A stretch of DNA of 64,000 nucleotides from Cichorium intybus (Eukaryota; Streptophyta; Magnoliopsida; Asterales; Asteraceae): positions 123,322,819-123,386,818 of the forward strand of contig CM042009.1 of the NCBI GenBank assembly GCA_023525715.1, given 5' to 3'. Below, in pieces: positions 49,006-59,816 of the stretch. Under the pieces are notes generated by a model. It saw only the letters and a list, made by a program, of their open reading frames with translations. It was not told the DNA's origin and ran no database searches. Made by a program: the position numbers and the translations under genes. Every line of letters begins with the position of its first letter. Position 1 is the first letter of the stretch.

Positions 49006-51660
49006 CTTTCATATTAATGTCATAAGTAGATAAACTTGCATATCATTTCATATTTGGAAGTCACACAAAACTATATAAACATTTTTCCATGTACCCCATA
49101 GTGAGAAAAATCCACATGTACTCACCTTAGTAGCTAGGTACGTCTAGCTACACTAATCCACATAACTCTATCATTTTGTTGCTTCCACGCATCCTTCAAT
49201 CTCTATTAATCTAATAAAATATTAGAACTTATTAGACAAATAAGCATACAAAAATTGTCTAATCATTCTTGAACTACTTCAAGACATCATCTAATTACAT
49301 TCCAACGACTAAGTGTGATCCTTGAAGCATAAAACCATTTTGGACACTTTTACCATTTTTGATCATAAATAAGTATTTCCGGGTTTCTACAATGTCCTTT
49401 TTAGCAACATTATAATATTTACATCTCTATAAGTTCATTCCAATGGTTAGATGTTATAACATCCTTCTTTTTACTCGCTTATGTCGTTAAGGCAAATTTC
49501 CGTCAATAAAGTTTCTAAAAATAGAAACCGTTGTAAAAATATGATGTTTTTCTCTCTTTTTTCCTTCTATTTGTATCAATGTATCTACAATCATTCATTA
49601 ACTTAATCCCGATTCAATTCCATGTTCTTTCTATAATATTGTTGTATATACTAAAATTTCTCCCTTTTAAAGGTTGAAATTACCAATTTCGTTCCTTTGC
49701 TTTATTTTTGTGTAACATATTCCATAAAATATGGCTTTATCATTCTTTTTGCATATAAATGTTTCTTATATAATAAAATTATCAAACTATCATCCTTTCC
49801 GTCATATGTGATGAGATTCCATCACAACTTTTTATGCGTAATTTGAACGTGCTCAATCTTTTGTTTCAATATTTTCATGTTTATCATGTTTTTAACTATG
49901 CTTCTAAAACCAATAATCAAAACCATTCTCTTCATATGGTAACCCATTTCAATTTTCAGCTTTTGGATCTTAAATTATATGCTCATTTGATGTTCTTAAG
50001 TCGATTATTTGATGCATGTTCAAGAGTATAAATTCCAGATTCAAGCATCGTAAAAATATCGTTACAAAACATCATAATTTCTGAAAATCATAGCATGCAT
50101 CAAAGTTCTAGATTCCAGTTCACCAAATTCAACTTGGAATTTGGTTTTTACCATCACTTCTGTCCCATTTAGGAACAGTGGAGCCGATTTTAGCAAGTAT
50201 TCACACCATCCACATCATTCTCGCCCATACGTAAAAGCATTGATGGATAGCTGCTGTTTCTTGCTCCCTGCTTTTTATTTTACGATGCACATAAGCATCA
50301 TTTTAGCAACATCTCAGGAGATCTCATCTTTCTGAATTCAATTTTGTCAAGTATCCAGCAAGACATACCTTCAGATTCATTTAGGATGTAGGAGATGAAC
50401 TCATATCGTTGAACGGGTACCAAAATCGGACTCATTTGAGTCATACATGGCACCAATCGGACCTCTACTGACCATCATCTCCATCAGAACCATTACCTCC
50501 GGTCACCACCGCCGACTAACATAGCCACCGCCGGCCACCATTATTGCCGACAATGCTTTTTCTTTCCAACAGAAACGATCAGCAACAACAGCAATATGAT
50601 GCTGCACTTGTTCTTCCTGAAACACGTGGATTAGCCATCGCCTTCGTTCCCTCTCTCTATCCCCTTCGATCTGTAATCACGCACATACACAATCGGTGTG
50701 TGTTTGTGCGATCAACCATCTGCTTCTGATCTCATCATTCTTTCCGTCCTCTCTGTCTCTCTTGCTACAGATTACGAACGAACACACATGTACATACATC
50801 GCACAATGTACTTCTCTATCTCGATTTCATATTCTCCCACACACACAGTCGGTGTATGTGTGTGTGAGCTTCACGTTTCTTTTTCCCGATTTCTGCAGCT
50901 AGGTTACGTGTTTTGGTTTAACCAAAAAAGGGGAAGTCGTTTTTCAGAAACAATACGTGCACACAGAGATTTAAATCCGGATCCCTGATTTACTTTTGGG
51001 TTAAATGACAAAAATGCCCCTGGATCATGACTTGGATAAATTCCCATCTTTTTGCTCATTATTTTTTGAGATTTTCTCATAGTCATAACTTCCGTATATG
51101 ACTTCCAAATTTTATAAGCCAGATATCCTTAAAAAGATGGGAACGAGTTTAACAACTTTCATGTTTTGAGTTTCTAAAACCCCATGGATTTCGACTTATC
51201 GGGCTGTAAACATGGACCTTCAGATTGTTGCGTTTCCAATCAGCACATTCTTAACTTCTTGTCCAACTTTGCAAGGTTGTAACTTCTTCATACGAGCTCC
51301 GTTTCCATTGATTCTTTTTGCAATTGTTTCCTTTTCATGTCTTTTACCGTTTCCCCGTTCGTCATTTTTCGTATCTTTGCTTCTAGAATAGGGTTTTACA
51401 GCCCCGAAGTTGATCGTTTTCATCATTTTATGTGAAATTCATATTTTCACATTCTTTTCCATCTTTACGCTTAGGCCTTATATATTTTTGTCATAATTAC
51501 ATAAAACTTATATTCATTCCTAATTTTTATTTCTATTGTTGGTCATGTGAAATGACAATTTCACCCTTGTTAACCATTTTATCATTCTTAGATTTTATTG
51601 AAATTCTAAACTTATTTTCATTCTCTTATTTCCTTAACATCCAAAATTTTGGATGTTTCA

Positions 51661-54600
51661 ATATCTACCCCTTATATGGATTCCGTCCTCGGAATCACTA
51701 AAGATAAAAATGGGATTACCTTGCAATAACATAATCTCCTAGGAATAATAACTTCTCACTAAGTCCTTAATGAAGTTCATACTTCAAGTTCCCATTGCTT
51801 TGAGAAGTATCTTTAATAGTCATTCCCCTTGACATTGCCCACCTTCACTTCTCATGTTTCATTCACTTAAGTCATTGTTATTAAAACGTGTTCCACTAGA
51901 ATCCTTAACGATTCATTCGTTTATATGTCATATTCAGTTTGACTTTTCCAAAAGTCAACATGTTATCCAATTACTTTCTCTTAATTACTTGTCATTGAAG
52001 CATAAATGCCTCCCTAGCATAATTATTCTCCCAGGATGGGTGTACTAAAATTCACATAATGGGATTTTGACTGATTACCAAAAGTAGCATTCTACTTTGT
52101 CATTCTTACTTAACTGTCAGTCATAAGACTTTTATCTCTGCAAGACTTTCTTTCCTTCAAGCCTTTTATCTTAAGTGACTTTCACTAATGTATTAGCCAT
52201 ACCATGATAACAATTCACCAGGTTATACATATCGCTTATCTACTTTCATCAATCAAACATTTAGTCTTTGAACTTTACTAAATTCTAAATTTTCTTTGAC
52301 TATTCCAATCGGTCGACATGTTTCTTGTATTACCGCAATGATGATACTATAGATGATTAGGGAATCATCTACTCCTTTCATTATACATGCACAAATAGCT
52401 CAATCACTATTCATGACTTTTGCATCAATCATTTCCTTTAAAATTTCTATTCACCCTTTATAACTCGAGGATTTGCAGCTACCTGACTCGCAATCTCCAT
52501 AAGCAAGCTTTCATCTTCTAGTTTCATCCACGATGATCGAGAACTTTACTTGGGCATTTCAATCAATTAAAGTCAACAACGGTCGACAATCGATTATTAG
52601 TCAACGATCATGGTCAGATCGATTGCCAAACGTGCAATACTCATGTGGCTCGTGCAATAATCTATTTCAATATTAGGATACAATCCCTTATATCATCATA
52701 ACTTTGATGACAGACGTGCCTTAGCATCCTATTACGCCTTTCGTCAGCTCCTAATATTCCATTACATTCAATTCATCAAGTGCTTAGACTTGAACTTGTA
52801 CTACTCTATCCATATGATCGTTCATATGTCTAAGCGGTCTACCCATCTATCCCTTAAACGAAAATGAAGGGCATTTTCGTTTAAGGTCCAACTCTTTACA
52901 ATATATTTACATGATAGTAATCTGTGTTCCATTTGGCTATTCTTACTTTATGTTATCCCATGACACCCTTTTGACGCCATGAAATGTCAGTTTCCATTAG
53001 TTCTCAACTAACTCCATGTGTGATGACATAAGTCTACTATGTCATTTGAATCTATTAACTTTCCAGTTAAAACATCACCTTTGTGATAATCATCTCATAA
53101 TGAGGAAACACTAATCTCATTACAGTCCACGAAATACTTTCCTATTTACCATCCTTAAGGTGCTAAATCTAGCACAACAATCATGATAATCTTACTTATC
53201 CAATGATAATTCCCACGTTCTTCTTTAAGTCGTGAATTAACAACTTTCATCCCAAACTATTGTCATTAACAACTACGTAGACATGGCACACTTTCAATGT
53301 CTAGACTTGTTAATGTGTCGACTTCATCTTAAATCTAGCTTCTGGCAACGAACGGTCCCTTACGAACAATCAAGAAGCTTCAGGAATCATCACCCATACA
53401 CAGATATAACTCAGTATAGCACAGGCGTCACTATTTTCCAATGTCGTATCACGTCCACTTAAGCAACGTGCCCTCTCTTCATTTTGGTATCTCGTCCATG
53501 ACGAATCCTTTCGAACATCGACCTATGCTCAAACATAGCATCGTGTCTTCCACATAAATGCATCGTGACACTCATAAACTCATATTGCTAGCATTCCCAC
53601 TGTGCGCCTGCTTGTTTTGTACTCTACAATGGCAATCAACTTATCATCTCGTAATGATCCCCATATCATTGCGTCATGAAAAACAAAGCATAATACTCCA
53701 GCCTTGCTTAAATCCTTAATCTTTTCAACCACGACACTTTAAGCTTTCAAACCTTGACATTAAGCTTAAAACGTATGCCATGTCATATTCAATCATTCGA
53801 AACAAGAAATCTTACGTATACTTGCACATAACCTAAGTTCATACAGACACCGAAGCTATAAAAGAGTATGGTATCAAAGACTACGCACCTTTGTTACTCT
53901 TTCCTTTTCTCTTTCTTTCCTCTATTGGACATTTCTCTTGTCATTTGACTTGTTTGATCATCATACTTATGACCTAAACGTTTGCCTAACCTTCAGATTC
54001 TTTCATTCGTCGAGCCCATTTTGTTTTGGAAGTCATAACCTCCCACTTCTAGCTTATGTCCAAGTATGACTTAAATTATTAAAAATAATGTAATGGGTAT
54101 GTACCATGTAGTTTGTATACCCGAAATGGACAAATATGGCAACTGTTATGCCTTATGTAGACTGATTAGCATTATAAGTATGCTTATCAGATTAAGATGA
54201 AGTATGAATGAAAACACCTAAGAAGTATGAGGGGTGTATGCCACCCAAATGGAATTATGAAACTTTTAGCTTAAAATGTAAATGTTTAATGATATGGGTT
54301 TTGTCAGTTAGAGACAAACCTTATAGTTATATAAAACAAGTGAAGAAGAAAAGCTTGAATGTAGTACCACGATGAGTCACTCATGGACTACCATGGGGCT
54401 CAAGAATGACTATTAATAGTTAAGATTTTGCATGTTGGTTAGAAGAGGACAGTAAGATGCCTAATTAAGGCAAGGAACGTATGATGATAATACGAGCTAA
54501 AGATAACAATCATATATCATTCGAACTTTAAATTCCTCTTTTCTACTTTCTTATTGTATCTCCTACCAGATTCCCATGATTCCACCAATCTCATATACGT

Positions 54601-55043
54601 ATCTTGCGATTATGATAATACGGGCCCATATTATCATAACCACCTATACATATTTGATTATGGCATCACTACTAGGTCTCCTGGTTCAATGGTTCATGTT
54701 AGCTTAATACATTATAAAATATATACTATTAACATGTATAAGGGAATCTTAATGTTTATAAGCATATACTTGCATAAGTGTAATAGTTATGGAAAACAAG
54801 CACATAATTCCCTAACAGTCCAATATTGTCCTAGACTCAACAGTCTCATCATTCTATAGGCATGTAACCTATATTAAGTTCTTAGGTTAATCAACCTATC
54901 TTATGAAGCATCTTATCAAAGCCTTAGCTTTCTTGCTTACGGTCTTATCTTAAGTCTGTATTCTCACTTAAGCCTCACACAGTTTAAGCCTAGGTTTGAG
55001 TCTCGACACCTAATTTGCTTAAACTATGGCTCTGATACCAACT
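51661..55043 (-). mobile_element. Internal region of a non-autonomous gypsy-type element, with primer site
   Basis: Bounded by a polypurine tract at 51661-51673 and a perfect primer-binding site TGGTATCAGAGCC (minus strand, 55040-55028). The 3.4-kb interior has no gag, protease, RT or integrase that I can read, so it is a large-retrotransposon-derivative (LARD)-like element or a very decayed one. 52497-52880 recurs at 55171-55565. Confidence 0.65.
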
Positions 55044-55170
55044 TGTAACGCCCCGATTTTCGTAGATTTTTTTTTCAAAAGCACAATAACGCCAAAAGCG
55101 CAATAACGCTAAAAGCACATTAACGCTAAAAGCACATCAACGTTATCGCTTTAGCATAGTTGCCAACTTC
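55044..55170 (-). mobile_element. 5' LTR fragment of the minus-strand gypsy element
   Basis: TGTAACGCCCCGATTTTC and about 110 further bases match 47710-47830, including the AACGCTAAAAGCACATTAACG words, here with one extra tandem unit. The LTR is cut at about 55170. Confidence 0.8.
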
Positions 55171-55565
55171 GTCTTCACAAGCAAGCTTTCATCTTCTAGT
55201 TTCATCCACGATGATCAAGAACTTTACTTGGGCATTTCAATCAACTAAAGTCAACAACGATCGACAATCGATTCTTAGTCAACGATCACGGTCGGATCGA
55301 TTGCCAAACGTGCAATACTCATGTGGCTCGTGCAATAATATATTTCAATATATATTAGGATACAATCCCTTACATCGTCATACCTTTGATGACAGACGTG
55401 CCTTAGTATCCTATTACGCATTTCGTCAGCTCCTAATATTCCATTACATTCAATTCATCAAGTGCTTAGACTTGAACTTGTACTACTCTATCCATATGAT
55501 CGTTCATATGGCTAAGCATACAGGGTCTACCCATCTACCCCTCAAACGAAAATGAATGGCATTTT
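55171..55565. repeat. Direct duplicate of element interior (52497-52880)
   Basis: Starts GCAAGCTTTCATCTTCTAGT and matches 52497-52880 over about 385 bp with few differences (for example an added ATAT and CATACAGG). It sits immediately inside the broken LTR, so it marks a rearrangement. The open frame across it is not a gene. Confidence 0.88.
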
Positions 55566-57049
55566 CCAAGTGTAGTGAGTATTTTTAGCTCGTTTTGCAT
55601 TAACCGTACTCACAAAATACGCTGCTCCAAAATTTTTGTATTTTCATTATTTAGTTTTATTTTTTTAGTTTCCATAACTTATTAGACCGATATTTGACCA
55701 AAATAAAAAATTAGAAATTATAAAAAATAAAAAATGACCATCAAGGCCGATTAATTGCCAAGGACCGAAAAGCCCGATATTGACCGATACTTGACCGAAC
55801 CGTCAAGTCTGACCGATTAGGCATAATCGTCATCGGTTGTAGACCGCCAAACGATTAATCGATCGCCAATGCTGGTTTTTGCAACACTAGTTTTGTCTAA
55901 GACTTAGCAATGTTTACTACTAACATGATATCCTTTAAAAAATACCATGTGCTAATAGGTTTTCAAGGGGTTTATTTCGTCAACGATGCAAAACCATGTT
56001 GTAGTAACACACTATCTACCTACTAACTTACATGATTAAACTTTAGATGAAACGGTGAACAACCACATATACTATCTATGATAATTGAGCATAGCCTAAG
56101 TACCCACTCCCACCTATTGTTCCAGATATATTTATGTTTATTTGTTCAATTACGGGAAATTGCCAAGACAACATTTAAAAAATTGTCCAAATAAACCTAA
56201 ATGCTTGATGTGTAGACAACCCCTACCCCACACTTAAATTATACAATGTCCTCATTGTATATTAAGCATAAGAACAAAACGTAAAGGGAGAAAAGGAACA
56301 TACTCTCTTGGAGTAAAGTATGGTTGTTAAACATATTAGACACGCTTTTGGACTTGTATAAGATGTTTTGGACTTTGTCATGTTCCAGTTTTGCAACAAA
56401 TACGACTAGAGACGCAAAACAAAGTGGGTAATGACCCCCACTTATTTTGTGAGCAGTCTCTTGAGTGTTCGTCATTCACTAAGTAGCCGAAACCATAGTA
56501 GTTGATGCTGGAACCTTCTCGTTGTTTTGGTGAAATATCTCCATCATCCGTATCAACTCGACAAGTTTCCTGACTAAATAGTTATACTAGGCAAAACAGA
56601 GTGACATATAAAACACATTGTCTGAGTACGTAATAGAAAAAAATAAGAAGGTACCTCGAAAAAATGGAACCAATCGAAATTGAAAGAAATTGTCTTAACA
56701 AGAAAATACTTAAGAGTTGTCTCTCGGTTAATTAGCGCCTTTGTTTTAAGACGTTGGCTTGACTCGACTATTCCGGATTTTAGTTGATATAACTTGGACA
56801 CTTTAACACCTCCTCTCCTTTATTTTTTATACCGAACCTTTCATAGTAGGTTCTTTGTTCTAGTTTTGGTACCTACATATGAGAAAACTTTGATACATAT
56901 ATAACTGAATCATTAAATTTTTTATACATTAACTCTACTAAGTAAAAACGAAACAACACATTATTAAATCATCGTTTAGTTGCCAACTTGAAAGTGTAAT
57001 GTTAAACTGTTCATATAATCTTATACTCTATATATATTTATATTCGTGT
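55566..57049. other. Intergenic, no gene identified
   Basis: 55680-55880 carries recurring GACCGA/TCGGTC words. 56239-56475 has a short minus-strand frame of 78 codons without recognisable domains. The remainder is AT-rich. Confidence 0.4.
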
Positions 57050-57434
57050 GTAGGTGCAGTATTGATATATCTATTGTTGATGTATGCTTTTATGATTGTG
57101 TGCATGTAAAATTTTTGATGCATCAATTCGTATAATTGGGAATGGTTAAAATGTTTAAACGTCGAAAATTGTTATTTTGTGGCAAAATAATATATCATAT
57201 CGGTTATATTTGTCTTTTTTTCTAAATAATTCTATATTAAGATAAAATTTTACGTATAATGAAAAGGGGTAAAAATCTGTAAATGTGAAAAGAAAAATAA
57301 CACTCAAATTCGATATTGTTTAATTACGCGGTTTTGCTTTCCCTCACCCGGTATTATCAACGTAACAAAAAAACGAGGGATCCAATTGCAAATATGCTCT
57401 ACTTAATACTGTTATCTCATTGGTCAAAAACACA

Positions 57435-57580
57435 CAACCCGGATCGCTATCGGCGGTCTTTCATGCTTAACAACCGTCCGATTGGTCTTTAATCCCACGG
57501 CCCACCCTCACCCTCTCAAACGCACACCATTCTCTGAAAATTTCAAAACTTCCCGCTTATTTGAAAGTTCCCAATATAAA
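57435..57580 (+). promoter_or_regulatory. H3 copy 3 promoter: CCAAT-type, E2F-like and TATA motifs
   Basis: CCGATTGG (inverted CCAAT, about 57478-57485), E2F-like TTCCCGC (57550-57556) and TATAAA (57575-57580) stand in the same order and spacing as in copy 1. The octamer position reads TATCGGCG here, poorer than TATCCGCG in copy 1. Confidence 0.65.
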
Positions 57581-57670
57581 TACCAATCAAACGACACCAA
57601 ATCAATTCACCCAAAACAATCATTCAATCTTTGCATTCCCTATCTCTTCTTTACACTCAATTTCCATCAA

Positions 57671-58081
57671 ATGGCTCGTACTAAGCAAACCGCCAGGAAA
57701 TCCACCGGAGGAAAGGCTCCGAGGAAACAACTCGCCACCAAGGCGGCAAGGAAGTCTGCTCCGGCAACCGGAGGAGTGAAGAAGCCACACAGATTCAGGC
57801 CCGGAACCGTCGCATTGAGAGAAATCAGGAAGTACCAAAAGAGCACCGAACTCTTGATCAGGAAGCTTCCCTTCCAGAGGCTTGTTAGGGAAATCGCTCA
57901 GGACTTCAAAACCGATCTCCGTTTCCAGAGCTCCGCCGTCGCTGCTCTTCAGGAGGCGTCTGAAGCTTACTTGGTTGGACTATTTGAGGACACCAATCTG
58001 TGCGCAATTCACGCCAAGAGAGTCACAATCATGCCCAAGGACATGCAACTCGCTCGCAGAATCCGTGGCGAGAGAGCTTAA
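57671..58081 (+). CDS. Histone H3 (canonical H3.1 type), copy 3
   Basis: 136 codons, intronless, with protein identical to copies 1 and 2, including H3.1-type Ala31, Phe41, Ser87 and Ala90. The upstream in-frame extension from 57482 runs through the promoter and TATA box and is not translated in the normal mRNA; the start is fixed by MARTKQTARKSTGGK. Promoter, 5' leader and 3' UTR closely match copy 1, showing recent common origin by inverted duplication. It acts in the nucleosome core with H4 and is probably expressed in S phase. Confidence 0.98.
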   Translation: MARTKQTARKSTGGKAPRKQLATKAARKSAPATGGVKKPHRFRPGTVALREIRKYQKSTELLIRKLPFQRLVREIAQDFKTDLRFQSSAVAALQEASEAYLVGLFEDTNLCAIHAKRVTIMPKDMQLARRIRGERA

Positions 58082-58430
58082 GTAATTGATTGACTTTTCT
58101 TTTCCATTGGTATTCACGTCTTGTGAAAATCGTGGTAGATCTGTGTTGATTTGTAGCTTAATATGCTTTTTGTTATCTGGTTTGAATGTGTAGTAGCTTA
58201 GGCAATCCAAATCTATGTCGATTAATGATTTTTAATGAAAATTATGTTTCAGTATTTTTCCAGACCTGTTGAACACTATGCCATTTTATATATTTTCTGG
58301 TTATTGTTTGTCATATAGGTTGTCAATAAAAACTCACCATTGGAATAATTATTAGTGTCTTATATCTAATTCATGAAATGGAACAAACCTATAGATCACC
58401 CAGTAATGTTATCTTGTAAAATACAGCAAT

Positions 58431-58856
58431 TTAAGATTGAAGTTATATTCATACCATGACCTAAACTTCTCACCTTAAGAACCCTAACCTATGATATTTC
58501 TTTATTTTATGACTCATATAACAATTAATGTTATAAGCTTAACAAACTTTTTATTTAGTCATTAAACAAAAATTTAATCAACGAACTTATATCATCATAG
58601 TCAAACATCCCAATCTTTTTCATGAACATCCTACTTTTATCCCCACATCTTCAAGGTTAAGTACCCATTTGTATGCAATTCAAACCAATCATGTTAGAAT
58701 GTTTCTAATATACTCTAAATATTCATATGACATACGCTTATCAAGGTTAGGTAATTTCTCATTATAACAATAGACTTTGTGAAAATACCAATTTGAGCAA
58801 TACATCATCATTGAAGTACATCCTACTTAAACATACTACATATACTAGTTTAAGTT
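58431..58856. other. Intergenic, no gene
   Basis: AT-rich sequence between the end of the H3 duplication and the SINE; nothing recognised. Confidence 0.5.
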
Positions 58857-58870
58857 AGTCTTACCTTGTT

Positions 58871-59092
58871 TTTTTTGGAACCAGCAAATAGATATGGTTT
58901 CACCTGAGGGTAATCAGCCCCGCAACCCAGGGCGGTTGGCGATTACCTAAGGCGCAAAGGCCTTTCCCCTCCACCTAATTCGCCTTTCCAGGAAAATCCC
59001 CACATGGGGTTAGTCGGAGTCGAACTCCAGACCTCCCACCACATGGGTATATAACCCGGGTGCATCCACCCAGCTAGGCTGGCTTCACTTGC
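58871..59092 (-). mobile_element. tRNA-derived SINE with a perfect 14-bp target duplication
   Basis: AGTCTTACCTTGTT flanks the insertion at 58857-58870 and 59093-59106. On the minus strand it starts near AGCC(T)AGCTGGGTGGATG (box-A-like TAGCTGGGTGG), has GGAGTTCGACTCC (box-B-like) about 50 bp on, and ends in a short A-run (T-run at 58871-58876 on plus). A second, MITE-split copy lies at 15247-16005. The perfect duplication indicates a fairly recent insertion. Confidence 0.85.
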
Positions 59093-59106
59093 AGTCTTAC
59101 CTTGTT

Positions 59107-59816
59107 ACATACCAAAAAATCATCCTATTAGTAATTTCACCTTCAATTTCCATATTGTCACTTACCTAATTCGCCATCATGCTTTCATTATATCTACTCG
59201 CACAGGCATTAATGTGTATTCCTCATAGCTCTTATATCTCATCATAATTTTAACTATTTCTTTTTTAAAATTAATCTTGAAATAACATTTCCTTCTATTT
59301 TGATTATTTTACATGATTGTCATTATCCATCGGGCAATGTACATTCACACCATATACTCATCCTCTCATCTAAAATTTCATATCTTTTCCATTTCATTAT
59401 CCATCGGGCAATGTACTTATATGGTTATATTTCAAGCTGAAGGAGATTTTGGGGATCATCAAATGGAGAAATGGGTGTAAGTAAACCATGAACAAATAGT
59501 ACGAAATATATAATGTGCATTGATCAAACAAATCATTCGTTTCTTCAACAATCAATCATTACTAAACATGTTATTTACGATTTTTGTTAATATACACGAA
59601 TACGTTAGAAATTAACCTTAGGACTTCCATATTTGTTCAAACGTGGATTTTGAATTTTAAATGTAATTACATTACCATTTCATTGGAAATTTATAATAAA
59701 AATTGCACAATCGATATTTGTATGGTGTTGTATATTGCACAAATCATACACACGCCGTTGTATTTACAATGGTCACCTATTTACAATGGTCACCTATTAA
59801 AACCAATCGAGATTTG
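59107..59816. other. Intergenic between SINE and four-exon gene
   Basis: AT-rich. ATTATCCATCGGGCAATGTAC occurs twice (about 59322 and 59398). Part of this should hold the 3' UTR of the minus-strand gene ending at 59817; no polyadenylation site can be assigned with certainty. Confidence 0.4.

Larger units (their letters stand above)
47710..51660 (-). mobile_element. 3' LTR (nearly 4 kb) of a minus-strand gypsy element
   Basis: Read on the minus strand it begins TGAAACATCC after the polypurine tract AAGGGGTAGATAT (about 51661-51673) and ends GGGGCGTTACA at 47710. The terminal 120 bp match the 5' LTR fragment at 55044-55170. It contains tandem arrays (about 48305-48500 and 48720-49000). No gene. 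Confidence 0.75.
57050..58430. repeat. Inverted segmental duplication, right copy (H3 copy 3 locus)
   Basis: Aligns in reverse complement with 17140-19255 minus its MITE. It retains the empty insertion site AAAAGAAAA at 57288-57296. Limits are by eye. Confidence 0.8.

Noticed and set aside
55160..55555. 131-residue ORF as a host gene
   Set aside because: The sequence is a duplicate of retroelement interior whose other copy (52497-52880) does not keep the frame open.
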